Shown here in pieces: positions 9,037 through 19,587 of a stretch of DNA of 64,000 nucleotides (position 1 is the first letter of the stretch; each line of letters starts with the position of its first letter). The notes under the pieces are model-generated. The model made no database searches and was not told the origin of the DNA. It was given only the letters and a program-made list of their open reading frames with translations. Origin of the DNA: Melastoma dodecandrum (lineage: Eukaryota > Streptophyta > Magnoliopsida > Myrtales > Melastomataceae). Location of the stretch: the NCBI GenBank assembly GCA_029817715.1, contig JARUPY010000387.1, positions 3,906,001 through 3,970,000 on the forward strand. Direction: 5' to 3'. The translations under genes and the position numbers were made by a program.

Positions 9037-11460
9037 GGTTCGGATGATGAAGCAGAAGCTGATTCGGATGATGAACTCGCAATGATAGCTAAACGACTTT
9101 TGCGGTTCGCCTCCAAAAAGCGCTTCAATAAGAGAAGCCAAAAACACATGGATCCAAAGTTGGTCACATGCTTTGAATGCAAAAAGAAAGGACACTACAA
9201 AACAGAATGTCCTTTACTTAAAGAAAAGGAGAAACCTTCTCCTAAATACAAGTTCAAGAAAGCAATAGCTTCTTGGGCAGAACTTGATGATTCTGATGAT
9301 GAGGAAGCACAAGTGTGCCTCACAACTCACACAGAAACTCAAAATGAACTTCATACCTGCTTTCAAACAGAAACTGTTGAAAGTGAATGGTATCTGGATA
9401 GTGGATGCTCCAGGCACATGACCGGAGACCCATCCAAATTTTCCCAACTGACTCTACAATGTGGAGGGTCGGTTAAATTCGGTGACAATAGCAAAGGCTC
9501 TGTCATCGGCAAAGGTACCATTGGAAGTTCTGACTCCATGGTCATCGATGAGGTTCTGTTGGTTACAGAACTCAAACATAATTTGCTGAGCATTAGCCAG
9601 CTTTGTGACAAAGGTTATAAAATAACTTTTGATCAAGACAAGTGTTCCGGAATCCTGAACAATGAAGTTCGCTTCATTGGGACTCGTAAGAGGAATATCT
9701 ATACCTTGACTCAGAATAGCTTCTGTACAACAGAAAGTTGCCTTCTGACAGTCAAAGATGAAAGCCTACTATGGCATAGAAGGTTGGGACACTCCAACTT
9801 CAAATTGTTATCCAAGCTTGTGAAAAAGGATTTGGTTAAGGGATTACCCAATATCCGTTTTGAGCATGACAGCTTCTGTGAAGCATGTTCTCTTGGAAAA
9901 CAAACTAAGTCTTCATTCAAATCTAAGAATGAAGTCTCTACTTCTCAACCTCTTGAACTTCTACATATGGATCTATTCGGACCTACTAGAGTTCAGAGTG
10001 TCGGCGGTAGAAGGTACTGTCTAGTTGTGGTCGATGACTACTCTAGATACACGTGGGTTAAATTTCTAACTCACAAAAGCGATGCTTTTGAAACTTTCAT
10101 TAAGCTAGCTAAGAAATTACAGAATGAAACTGGATCTTCTATAAAGGCTATAAGAACGGATCATAGTACTGAATTTGAAAACCATGACTTCGCTACTTTC
10201 TGTGACGAACAAGGTATCGATCACAATTTTTCTGCTCCTTATACTCCTCAACAAAATGGAGTAGCAGAACGGAAAAATAGAACTCTAATAGACATGGCTA
10301 GAACCATGATGTGTGAGAGCTCTGCTCCACAGAACCTATGGGCAGAAGCTGTTAATACAGCCTGCTACATATCAAACAGGGTTCTACTTAGACCCATACT
10401 TGAGAAAACTCCCTATCAACTATATAGGAAGAGAAAACCGAACATATCCTATTTCTACTCCTTTGGAAGTCCTTGTTTTATCTTGAGACCTTCTAAGGAC
10501 AATTTAGGAAAGTTCGAAGCTAAGACAGATGAGGGCATCTTTCTCGGATACTCTATGTCTAGCAAAGCTTATAGAGTTCTAAACAAAAGAACTTCTACTA
10601 TAGAGGAGTCTATTAATGTAAAAATTAATGACCTTCCTACTATTATTACAAGAGATGTTATATCTCAAGAACCTACAGAAGATGCTGTAGAACCTCTACC
10701 CTCTACGAAAGAGAAGGGTGAACCTTCTGTTCATGAATCTAAAAATGATCTTGAACAAACAAATGATAATTATGAAGAACATTCTCATAATGATCAACAA
10801 AGTGATATTAGAGCACCTGCTCTTTATCAAAGACGTCATCCTATAGACCAAGTTATAGGAGATCTTAACAGAGGCATACAGACTAGAAGTTCTGTAAATG
10901 CCTTCTATGAACACTCGGCTTTTCTATCACAGAAAGAGCCAGAGAATATTGATGAAGCTCTCAACGATCCAGATTGGATACTTGCTATGCAAGAGGAGCT
11001 TGAACAATTTGAACGGAGCAAAGTGTGGTCACTTGTTCCTAAACCTGGTAACCGTTCCATCATTGGGACTAAATGGGTTTTCAGGAACAAACTAAATGAG
11101 TCAGGCATTGTTGTGAGGAACAAGGCTCGGCTCGTTGCAAAAGGGTACTCTCAACAAGAGGGTATCGACTTTGATGAGACGTTTGCTCCTGTAGCTCGTC
11201 TAGAGGCAATACGAATGTTATTAGCCTATGCTTGCTTTAACAACTTTAAGTTGTATCAAATGGACGTAAAAAGTGCATTCCTCAATGGAGAAATCAAGGA
11301 AGAGGTCTACGTAAGTCAACCTCCTGGTTTCGAGGATCTGCAACACAGAGACTACGTCTATAAACTCTCCAAAGATATGGCCTTAAACAGGCTCCTAGAG
11401 CATGGTATGAGAAACTTAGCTCCTTCCTTGTCGAAAAGGGCTACAATAGAGGAAGAGTAG
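9037..11460 (+). pseudogene. gag zinc knuckle - protease - integrase - start of reverse transcriptase
   Basis: Same frame as the upstream gag. In order: CCHC zinc knuckle [14 protein letters not shown] (9169-9210), aspartic protease [13 protein letters not shown] (about 9388), integrase H-H-C-C ([21 protein letters not shown]) and catalytic core with D (LHMDLFGP), D (IRTDHSTEF) and E (GVAERKNRT). After a variable linker comes the start of copia RT ([39 protein letters not shown]). Near 11371-11380 four bases are missing compared with the expected [19 protein letters not shown] sequence. The frame therefore slips and ends at a TAG at 11460. Order PR-INT-RT places it in Ty1/copia. Confidence 0.93.
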
Positions 11461-12458
11461 ATACTACTCTCTTTCTCAAACACAGAAGCAATCATCTCAT
11501 TGTTGTCCAGATCTATGTCGATGACATTATCTTTGGATCAACTGATGAAACGCTCTGTGCAGAATTCTCTAAACTCATGACAAGCGAGTTTGAGATGAGT
11601 ATGATGGGAGAACTCACGTTCTTCCTTGGTTTACAAATTCAGTAATCTGCAGAAGGTACATTCTTACATCAAGAAAAGTACACTAAGCAGCTTCTGAAGA
11701 AATTCGGCCTAGAAGGCACGAAACCTTTGTCTACTCCAATGGGTACAAATACTCAATTGGACAAAGACGAAAATGGTAAAGAAGTGGATAGTAAGCTCTA
11801 CAGAAGCATGATAGGTTCTCTTCTGTACCTTACAGCTTCTAGACCGGACATACTGTTTAGTGTATGTCTCTGTGCTAGATTTCAATCAGCACCTAAAGAA
11901 TCTCACATGACTGCGGTCAAGAGGATCTTTAGATATCTACAGGGTTCTGTAAACCTTGGCATCTGGTATTCTAAGAAATCAAACTTTGATCTCACTGGAT
12001 ACTCCGATGCAGACTTCGCAGGAAGTAAGGTGGACAGAAAGAGTACAAGTGGTACTTGTCAGCTCATGGGAAACATGTTGATTTCATGGTTTTCCAAGAA
12101 GCAGACTTCTGTTGCCCTCTCCACTGCAGAAGCTGAGTATATAGCAGCCGCAAGCTGCTGTGCACAACTCCTGTGGATGAAACAACAACTTGAGGACTAT
12201 GGTCACTCATTTACAAAGATACCGATCAAATGTGATAATACTAGTGCTATTAGCCTAGCTAAGAATCCAGTATATCACTCGAGATCGAAGCATATCGAAC
12301 TCAGACATCACTTTCTGAGAGATAATGTACAACAGGGTTCTGTTAATGTAGAATACATTAACACTGAACACCAATTGGCTGATATCTTTACTAAACCTCT
12401 GGATAAAGAAAAATTTTTCTTTTTCAGAAGCGAATTAGGAATATGCCATCCTATATAA
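11376..12458 (+). pseudogene. Reverse transcriptase (rest) and RNase H, frame +1 from upstream pol
   Basis: The frame resumes with [11 protein letters not shown] and reaches the RT active site YVDD at 11514-11525. A TAA at 11643-11645 interrupts it where a Gln is expected. From 11646 it continues through KPLSTPMG, SLLYLTASRPDI and then RNase H with YSDADFAGSKVDRKSTSG, SWFSKKQTSVALSTAEAEY and the terminal [15 protein letters not shown]. With one 4-nt deletion and two stops across gag-pol, this copy cannot make its enzymes unless supplied by another copy. Confidence 0.92.
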
Positions 12459-13448
12459 TGTCTTTCATAAGACAACGAAAAGTTAAGTAAGTACTTCAGA
12501 AACTTACTACAGAAGGTACATAAGTGTACACTCTATTACAGAAGGTGCAAACCTCTGTTTCTACACTACAGAGGGTACACATTCGTACACCTCACTATAG
12601 AAGGAAGAATATTAAACTTTCTATATAATAGAAGGTTGAATTTCATCCTCTATCAAACAGAAGGTACATACTTGTACACTTCATACAGAAGGAATAATCC
12701 TCTGTTTCTATACTATAGAAGGTACAACGTCGTACAATTCACTATAGAAGGTCGTATATTTAGCTTTCTACACAATAGAAGGTTAAATTTCACCATCTAT
12801 CATATAGAAGGTACACCTTTGTACACTTCAAACAACCGAAGGTATAATCCTTCGTTTCATCTTTATAGAAGGTAGAAATATCCACCCTCTATTAAACAGA
12901 AGGTACAATTGTTTGTACACTTCATTACAGAGAGTTGATTACACTTTCTACCTTATAGAAGGTCTTACGAAATGCTTACCTAAACTTTAATTTAGGTAAC
13001 TTTCAAACTAAATCTGGAGATATAATATATCATCCAATAAAAGATTTTGATGAATAAAATATTTATTCTGATCGAAATTTTCTTTGTTAGGAATATTAAA
13101 ATCCTAATAAACTATACTTGGATACAAATATCCATTATATTTAGCTCTTCGGTGTGGAAGAAGCTGTAACAGAAGGTGACGATGTCTTTCTTGCCTTGAA
13201 AAGCCATTCGCCTCACACAATCGAATCAAGGAAATAAAATTTCCTTTCCCCCGTGTTTCTGATGCATGTCAGTTTGACATGACATCTCAAATAGATCACT
13301 TGAGCGGGAAAAATATTTTATTCCCATAAACCGCCTTTAAAACCCACAACCGTCATCCTTCTTCACACCACCCTCAGATCATCGTATCCCCTTTCTCCTT
13401 CTCTCTCATTTTGCCCTAAAACTCCCAGACCTTCGTTCTTCATCACCC
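12459..13448 (+). repeat. Spacer with ACAGAAGGTAC repeats between pol and third ORF
   Basis: From 12500 to about 12970 it holds some 14 copies of (ca/ta)GAAGGTAC-like words, often followed by a complementary GTACAC and CTCT. These are weaker relatives of the LTR and leader hairpins. From 12980 the sequence is AT-rich. From about 13330 it looks like a plant mRNA leader (TTTAAAACCCACAACC, CT-rich) just ahead of the third ORF, possibly its own promoter or a splice-acceptor region. Confidence 0.7.
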
Positions 13449-15245
13449 ATGGCACCCAAGGCAAAATCCTTGAGGAAAAAGGCTAAGGCCGGAAGAAAGA
13501 AGGCTCGCGCCTCTGGATCGGAGAAGCCTGCATCATCTGCGAGCAGGACTCCATCCCCTTCCTCGCCGGAGAAACCCATCTCTCCTGCGAAGGAACAGAC
13601 CATTCCTGCTGTTGTCGAGACCCACGATGACATGCAACCACTCTCCAAGGACAAGGGACTTGAAAAAGCCCAAATCCAAGTGGAAGAGAAAGCACATGAG
13701 GGATCCCTGGTCGCTGCGACAAAGGAACTCCCTGACCCTGAACCCTCTGCCAAGGGTTCTACTGCGGCTGATGACATTGATGCATTAAAGGTCGCCACTC
13801 CTGAGGAGAATGCTGAGTCTGATAAGGAGGTGGAAGTGCCCCTTGTCGATGACGCACCAGAGGAACCAGATGAGGAAGCTCCTGCTCCTGTCATCTCTGT
13901 CTCCCCTGACCTCAAGCAGAAAGGCGTTGCCTCTGCTGCACAGAAGGCTACCCAGAAGCCTGCAGCACCCTCTGGAACAAAGCTTCTCCATGATGCCATC
14001 AAGTCAGGAGGTGTATCCTCACGGACTAGGCTGAAACGGAAAGAGCCCGAGACTGTCAGCACCTCTCTTGTCAAAGCGGCTGCAAAGAAAACCAAGTCCC
14101 CGGAGAAATCTGTGGACACCTTCACTGAGGGACTGGATACCTTCATATTTCCGGTAAACCCTCTAGTCTCTAGAAAGGAGATAGAAACTGTGCTTGCCGA
14201 TACCAAATTGCCCAAATGTGATGCTGCTGGTCGACAGTTCGCTGCCTTCAAGCGCATTGATTTTAATTGGTTTAAGGCAAATGATCTTGACATTGCTCCA
14301 TTGCTTGAGAAAGTTGGTTTGAAAAACTTCTGTGAGACATATGCAGAGGTGGCCGTTTCTCGCCTGAGAGAGTTCTATGGTAACATTACGTTCCATGAAC
14401 AAGGACCTCATGTCAAGTTCATCAAAACAGTGATTGAAGGGGTTTCATTTGTCTTCTCTACACATGATATTAACCAATTGTTTGGCTGTGAGAAGTATGA
14501 CCCACTGTCAGATTTTGGAAAGGAGGAATCCTACAGCATCATCATGGGAGAAAGAGTCCAGTCGGACAAATACCTGGAGTCTACAAAGCTGGAGTTCAAG
14601 ACTCGTGTATTGCACCGAGTTGTGCTATTCAGCCTCTTGCCAAGGACTGGGAGCATTGACACCATCACCTCGGCCCACATCCTGAAGGGAAATCCTTTCA
14701 ACCTTGGTCTGCTGGTGTTCTCGCACATGAAATGTTGCTGCAATACAACAGGAAAGGCTCTGCCCTACGGCCAGGTAATTGCCAGCCTTCGTAAGCTTGC
14801 TCGTGTTTCTACTGATGCATCTACTTTCCAAGAGAAATGGAAGGTTGGTACCTTTGGGCACCAGATCATAGCTAGCATGCATTATGTAAGGAAGGGCTCC
14901 TCCTGGACTCTCAAATGGAAGTCACAGGACACCACTGAGGATGATGAGGATAAGCCCCTGTCTGCCAGAAAGTCCAGAAAGGCTGCTACTGCACCTTCTG
15001 CTTCTGCCTCTGCAGCTAAGGCTCCTTCAGCACAGAGACAGCCCAAGTCCTCTGCTGAGATGACCATCCTCCTGGAACAAACTGCTCTCCTCAAGGACCT
15101 CCAGCAGAAGGCTGTGGCCAATGAGGAAGATATGCGCATCCTACGCGAAATGGTAGTGAACCTGACTCGCGAGCTGGAACGCCAAGCAAAGGTTATCCGT
15201 GATAATCTTGATGCAGTCCCTTCTGAGGAGGAAGAGGAAAAATGA
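13449..15245 (+). CDS. Third ORF of SIRE-like element ('env-like' position), 598 aa
   Basis: Intact 598-aa ORF after pol, on the element's strand, starting MAPKAKSLRKKAKAGRKKAR. Residues 1-220 are low complexity (Lys/Ala start, then acidic and Pro/Glu/Ala-rich, with KRKEPE and KKTKSPEK nuclear-signal-like clusters). Residues about 225-440 form a globular region (FPVNPLVSRKEIETVLADTK, RLREFYGNITF, HDINQLFGCEKYD, SAHILKGNPFNLG) that resembles the 'putative plant transposon protein' domain found in many plant elements. A second Lys/Ala/Ser linker is followed by a coiled coil (about 525-585, TILLEQTALLKDLQQKAV) and a Glu-rich end. No signal peptide or transmembrane span is visible, so an envelope role is not supported. 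It is open although gag-pol is broken. Role unknown. Confidence 0.85.
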   Translation: MAPKAKSLRKKAKAGRKKARASGSEKPASSASRTPSPSSPEKPISPAKEQTIPAVVETHDDMQPLSKDKGLEKAQIQVEEKAHEGSLVAATKELPDPEPSAKGSTAADDIDALKVATPEENAESDKEVEVPLVDDAPEEPDEEAPAPVISVSPDLKQKGVASAAQKATQKPAAPSGTKLLHDAIKSGGVSSRTRLKRKEPETVSTSLVKAAAKKTKSPEKSVDTFTEGLDTFIFPVNPLVSRKEIETVLADTKLPKCDAAGRQFAAFKRIDFNWFKANDLDIAPLLEKVGLKNFCETYAEVAVSRLREFYGNITFHEQGPHVKFIKTVIEGVSFVFSTHDINQLFGCEKYDPLSDFGKEESYSIIMGERVQSDKYLESTKLEFKTRVLHRVVLFSLLPRTGSIDTITSAHILKGNPFNLGLLVFSHMKCCCNTTGKALPYGQVIASLRKLARVSTDASTFQEKWKVGTFGHQIIASMHYVRKGSSWTLKWKSQDTTEDDEDKPLSARKSRKAATAPSASASAAKAPSAQRQPKSSAEMTILLEQTALLKDLQQKAVANEEDMRILREMVVNLTRELERQAKVIRDNLDAVPSEEEEEK

Positions 15246-15968
15246 ACTCTCTTGATGTTCTCTCTTTTATGCATTTCTAGCTAGACCAAAAACTGATTTC
15301 TGTGGTCTTCTAGATTGTAATAAGTGCCAATTTGTTGGACACAACTCCTTTGCATGAATGGTATTTGAAGTTTCTGTCATACCTTCTGCACCACATTCTG
15401 CATGATGGTTTTTGAACCCTCTGTTCTACACTCTGCACGTTGGTCATGAACATTATGTCATACCTTCTGCAAGAAGCTTACTCTTCTTTTTCAACCTACA
15501 TTCATCTTCTTTTTGATGTGACAAAAAGGGGGAGAAAATTGTGTTGAGGGGGAGTACCTAGCTCTGTATTGGTTATAGAAAAATCCTTGATTTTCTATAA
15601 CTTTATGGGTCGTAGAAGGCTATACCATCTATGTTATAGAAGCTTGTGAGACTGATACAGCTCATAATCGCAACCTTCTGCAGGGAATGCGATTCGTGAT
15701 CTTTTTAAAGTCACTATTGCTGGGAGTGCAGAAATGAAATACCATCATTTTTGTCGGGCTATATACAGAAGCTCCACGCTCTGTATTAATCACAGAAGCC
15801 TTTGTGCTCTGTACAACCTTCTTCATAACAGAAGCTTCTATGCTCTGTTTCACAGAAACCTTATGGTTCTGTACAAACGCGAGACTCTTACTCTCATCTA
15901 TTTAGGGGGAGTTAGGGGGAGTTCTTGCAAACATATTTCCCTCAACGATGAATGTTTTGTCATCATCA
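15246..15968 (+). repeat. 3' internal region with paired hairpins before the polypurine tract
   Basis: Contains a decoy purine run (AAAAAGGGGGAGAAAATTGTG, about 15524). Four consecutive hairpins lie at 15765-15784, 15792-15812, 15828-15848 and 15852-15872. All have ACAG/CTGT outer pairs, but the inner stem is AGC/GCT in three and AACC/GGTT in the fourth. Confidence 0.75.
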
Positions 15969-15981
15969 AAAAGGGGGAGAT
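15969..15981 (+). other. Polypurine tract of SIRE-like element
   Basis: AAAAAGGGGGAGA plus T directly before the 3' LTR start TGTTGG. Priming site for plus-strand synthesis. Confidence 0.85.
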
Positions 15982-18258
15982 TGTTGGAAAAGGTTTTGAT
16001 GATGAGCCAGACCTCTGTGCCACAGAAGGTCGAACATTCTTGGCTTTGATGATGAGCCTGACCCTCTGTACTACAGAAGGTCGAACATTCTATTCTACAG
16101 AAGCTTCTTATGTTAAGGGCTTTATGTAAGAATTATTCTTGTAATTAAATGATTAGTTATCAATTATTTAATTACGAAATATATATTATTTGATTAAGAT
16201 ATTTATCTGATCAAATTACCACGATTCGGTTTCCAAATAATCATATTGGAGATAATATTTCTTATAGAAGGAAATGTATCTTCTATATATGGAAAGGTTC
16301 TATTATTTGGTCTACAGGCTTCTGTGAGCTTGCTTGATCAATATACGAACATTATTTGATTGCAAATCACCACCACCTGTCCAGATACACTCTCACGTGT
16401 GTTTTTATCAGGATGGAATTGACTTCAAGTCATTTGGAAACAAATCAACGATTGTTTCCACCTGTAGAAGGTTATCGAGCAGAACCTTCTGCGATACCTT
16501 CTGTGGTGCACTATTCATGGAAAATATATCATGATCTTATTCTGATTTATTTTCTGAATGCTTGCACGTGTATATCATTCTGTTTATTTTGTAAACTAAC
16601 TTTTAATTTCTTGTTTTGCAGATTTCGTTTTTATCTTTTCCCATTTAAGTTTTCTTCTTAGCTTTTATGTATAAATAGCCACGCCCTCTCTCCCATGTAA
16701 AAAAAAAAAAAAATCAGACAATTCTTTTCTCCCATCCCATTCTGTCCAGAGAGAGCGTGTGCTTGAGCTTGCTTTAGTTCTTTCATTCGTTCGAGTTAGT
16801 CACACGAGGAGCACTAGCGACGGACGGCTGCATCGTTGGTGAAACCTTCTGGGAGAGTGACTCGGGGGCTCGAGGGACTCGGCTGGAAGCTGCAGGAGAC
16901 GTTGTTGGAAGCGTGTGTACGTGGGCAACGTGCAGTGGGCCGGAGAGAAGGGCTGAACCTCGGGAGCACAGAAGGTGAGGGACTGACCAGCTTCTGTTGT
17001 GTAGAACTCTGTGTGCAGGAACCTAGGACGGAGGCTGCCGTCTGCTTGCGTGGGGTTTGCCACGTGCTTGCGCAGGGTCTGCTGCGTGCTTGCGTAGGGT
17101 ATGCTACGTGCTTGTGTGGGGTACGCCACATAGTCGCTATCTCGAGGAGATCGTGCAGGTCGTGTGGAGCCGCCGGAGGGAAAATCCATCCTTGAACAGG
17201 GGTTGCTGTTCGCTTGCGTAGGGTCCGCTACGTGCTCGCGTGGGGTACGCCACGAAGTCGTTTTCCTTAAGAGGATTGCGCATTTGCTACTTTGTTAGTC
17301 ACGTTAACGCGTGCAACCTTCTGTTGTACAGAATCTTCGGATCTGTATAACCTCCTGTAGAGCAGAACCTTCAGGTCTGAATCTACTTTAGTGCAGAACC
17401 TTACGGTCTGTACAACCCTCTGTAGTACAGAACCCTACGGGTCTGTGCATACATTTTCCTTGTCACTTTTACTACAGAACCTCACGGTCTGTTCAGTAGA
17501 AGGTCGACTACCCTTGGTACAGAATCTTTCAGATCTGTGCTTCTCAACTAAGTCATTTTCCTATACAGAACCTTCTGTTGTGGATTGGCATACTCGGTAC
17601 AGAACCTTACGGTTTGTGGCTACCTTCTTCGACACAGAACCCTCTGTGTTGTGCCTACCTTCTTCGACACAGAACCCTCTGTGTTGTGCCTACCTTCTTC
17701 GACACAGAACCCTCTGGTCTGTGTTGTGCCTAAGTCTCTTCGACACAGAACCCTCTGGTCTGTGTTGTGCCTAAGTCTCTTCGACACAGAACCCTCTGGT
17801 CTGTGTTGTGCCTTACTCTCTACGATACAGAACCTTCTGGTCTGTATTGAGCCTCAGTTACTATAGTACAGAACCTTCAGGTTTGTGCTACATAACGAGC
17901 CTCTACGGCACAGAACCTTCTGGTCTGTGTTCTGCCACTCAAGCCTCTATTGTACAGAACCCTACGGGTTTGCTTTTGGTTGCTATCACTTGTGTAATTT
18001 GTACTGAGATACATTTGAGTGGAAACCATCCAAATATCTGGGTGAAGAGTGGACGTAAGCAATTTGCTGAACCACTATAAAAATCCTTGTGTCCATCAAA
18101 CAAATTTGCATACACAATCAAACGTTCTGTCTTACAGAAACTTACAGGCTCTGTTTAACAGAAGCTTTTCATTCCGCTGCGGGGTAAAACGAAAAAGGGT
18201 TAAAATCCAATTTTGGTGATTAACACTAATTCACCCCCCCCCCCCTCTTAGTGTAACA
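15982..18258 (+). mobile_element. 3' LTR of SIRE-like element (2277 bp)
   Basis: Same start and end as the 5' LTR and near-identical over long stretches. Differences include an A13 run at about 16700, where the 5' LTR has ATATATTAG, and one extra copy of the 35-41-bp 'cttcgacacagaaccctctg' unit (five rather than four, about 17620-17810). The TATA box is at 16670-16677. Confidence 0.92.
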
Positions 18259-18463
18259 GAGGGCTTCCGCGTACACCAACAATTGGCTAGTCAAGGAGAT
18301 GTGAATAGTCAAGTCCATCGTGTCGGCTTGGATGTTCCGTTGACTAGGTTCGTTGAATCCTGGAGGACAAAAAGGGACATATTCACAGTTAGTCTCAGGG
18401 AAAGACCGATACATGGAGTAACAATTCCTCAGACGTTCTATGGACTTCGGCCCAAGTGAAGTT
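18259..18463 (+). mobile_element. Outer-element remnant to the right of the SIRE insertion
   Basis: Starts with the right GAGGG duplication. GAGGGCTTCCGCGTACACCAACAATTGG (18259-18286) closely matches the last bases of the outer LTR plus the start of its primer site (4551-4575). It is followed by unrelated sequence up to the 3' LTR. No ORF is recognised. Confidence 0.6.
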
Positions 18464-19021
18464 TGTTATGATTTTATGACCCGAAGTCGGTTGTATTGCG
18501 ATTTGGAGAATATCATATTCGCTCGTGAAATATACGGAAGGGAAGAGAATATATCTCTTGGGGAAGATATATTGGGTGATATTAGATTATATATCATAAT
18601 CTATTTATTTGTCAGATTTTCGATATATGTGTAATATCTATTTCATAAATAGGTGTCATATGAAGCGAAAGGAAAAAAGATACGAGATATAGCAAATTCT
18701 TAGAGCATAGAAGAGGGATACACGCGAGTGCAAAAGAGTGTGGCGATAAAGAAATGGTGTGTGTTGGGAAAATACGGAACACTTCGGGGTTATTTCTAAC
18801 CAGAAAAGTGGGATCTTGTACTCGAGTAGGTCGAAGAGGTTAGAGAGAGTCTCAACCTAAGTTTGTACTCCATTGTTACAGTAAAATTTTCTTCTCCGTC
18901 CATGGAAGTTTGTCGATTGATCGAACCACGTAAATTTTTTGTATCCTTATTTTTCGTTAACTTCCGATTAAGAACCGGATCCGGTTCGATTCACTTCCGA
19001 GCGCTTCCGCGTGCGCCAACA
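18464..19021 (+). mobile_element. 3' LTR copy of the outer Ty1/copia element
   Basis: Starts TGTTATGATTTTATGACC and ends CTTCCGCGTGCGCCAACA. Homologous throughout to 4035-4569 but diverged. Flanking bases (GATTT before the left LTR, GAAAC after this one) do not form a target duplication, so the two LTRs may come from different copies or the flanks are altered. Confidence 0.8.
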
Positions 19022-19120
19022 GAAACCATTACCAACTTCATGCCGTTCAATTCGCAGACATCCCAGCTGTGGAGAGCCCGCATACTCCGAGGGAGATAAG
19101 ATTCTCCCTTACAGCAAGAA

Positions 19121-19390
19121 GGAGTTTTGTATGGAAATACGGTTAGTTTTAAAAGAAATTACGAAATACGGTCTGAGTTTCGTAAAATACGACTTTACCG
19201 ACGATGGACGCGCCGCTCAAAATACAGAGAGGACGAATTTTCAAAACTCACCTCTATGCGGCATCCCATGACGGACATGAGGGCGTGTTTTGAGATGTCT
19301 AATAAATAAATAAGGGGCTGATTCGCTTTCGAGGTCTTCCGTATTTCGCAAATTTTTTGTAAAACTAACCGTATTTTCGTACAAAACTCC
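19121..19390. mobile_element. TIR element (MITE), 270 bp, near-50-bp inverted ends
   Basis: The left end GGAGTTTTGTATGGAAATAC.. and the reverse complement of the right end (GGAGTTTTGTACGAAAATAC..) match over about 50 bp, down to the shared CGAAATACGG. Flanks are AGCAAGAA on the left and AGCAAAAA on the right: an 8-bp duplication with one mismatch. There is no transposase. Long TIRs with an 8-9 bp duplication suggest a MULE- or hAT-type non-autonomous element. Confidence 0.8.
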
Positions 19391-19587
19391 AGCAAAAAGG
19401 GTGTCATACTACACGTTTTGCGGGACCAAAGCAGGAGGCCACAACGACTATAACTTCGGCTCCCTAACTTGGTCAGACGGCAAGCATTCCGTCGGACTGT
19501 TTTCTTAGTTAACGTCGTTGCATGATTCATGTAATTACAATTACGCTCGATCTGTCCATTTGGATTAACCCCGGGGCTAGAGACGCC

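Larger units (their letters stand above)
5286..18258 (+). mobile_element. SIRE/Maximus-like Ty1/copia retrotransposon, 13.0 kb, nested
   Basis: Complete outline: 5' LTR (5286-7521), Met-tRNA primer site, long repeat-rich leader, gag-pol (8344-12458), repeat-rich spacer, a third ORF (13449-15245), polypurine tract (15969-15981) and 3' LTR (15982-18258), all flanked by GAGGG. Very long LTRs and an extra ORF after pol are typical of the SIRE (Maximus) lineage. The copy is not autonomous: gag-pol carries two in-frame stops and one 4-nt deletion. The LTRs are highly similar (long identical stretches) but differ in repeat number and by small changes, so insertion is moderately recent. Confidence 0.92.

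Noticed and set aside
12387..12458. Possibility that the second half of SIRE pol is a separate gene starting at 11727
   Set aside because: It is in the same frame as the RT segment before the TAA at 11643 and begins mid-domain; it is a broken part of pol.
13406..14293. 295-codon ORF antisense to the third SIRE ORF
   Set aside because: Mirror of a biased codon pattern; Ser/Ala/Gly-rich translation without similarity.
18340..18365. tRNA T-loop-like GGTTCGTTGAATCC
   Set aside because: No acceptor stem or anticodon arm could be built around it.
4030..19026. Target-site duplication for the outer copia element
   Set aside because: Flanks are GATTT and GAAAC, which do not match.
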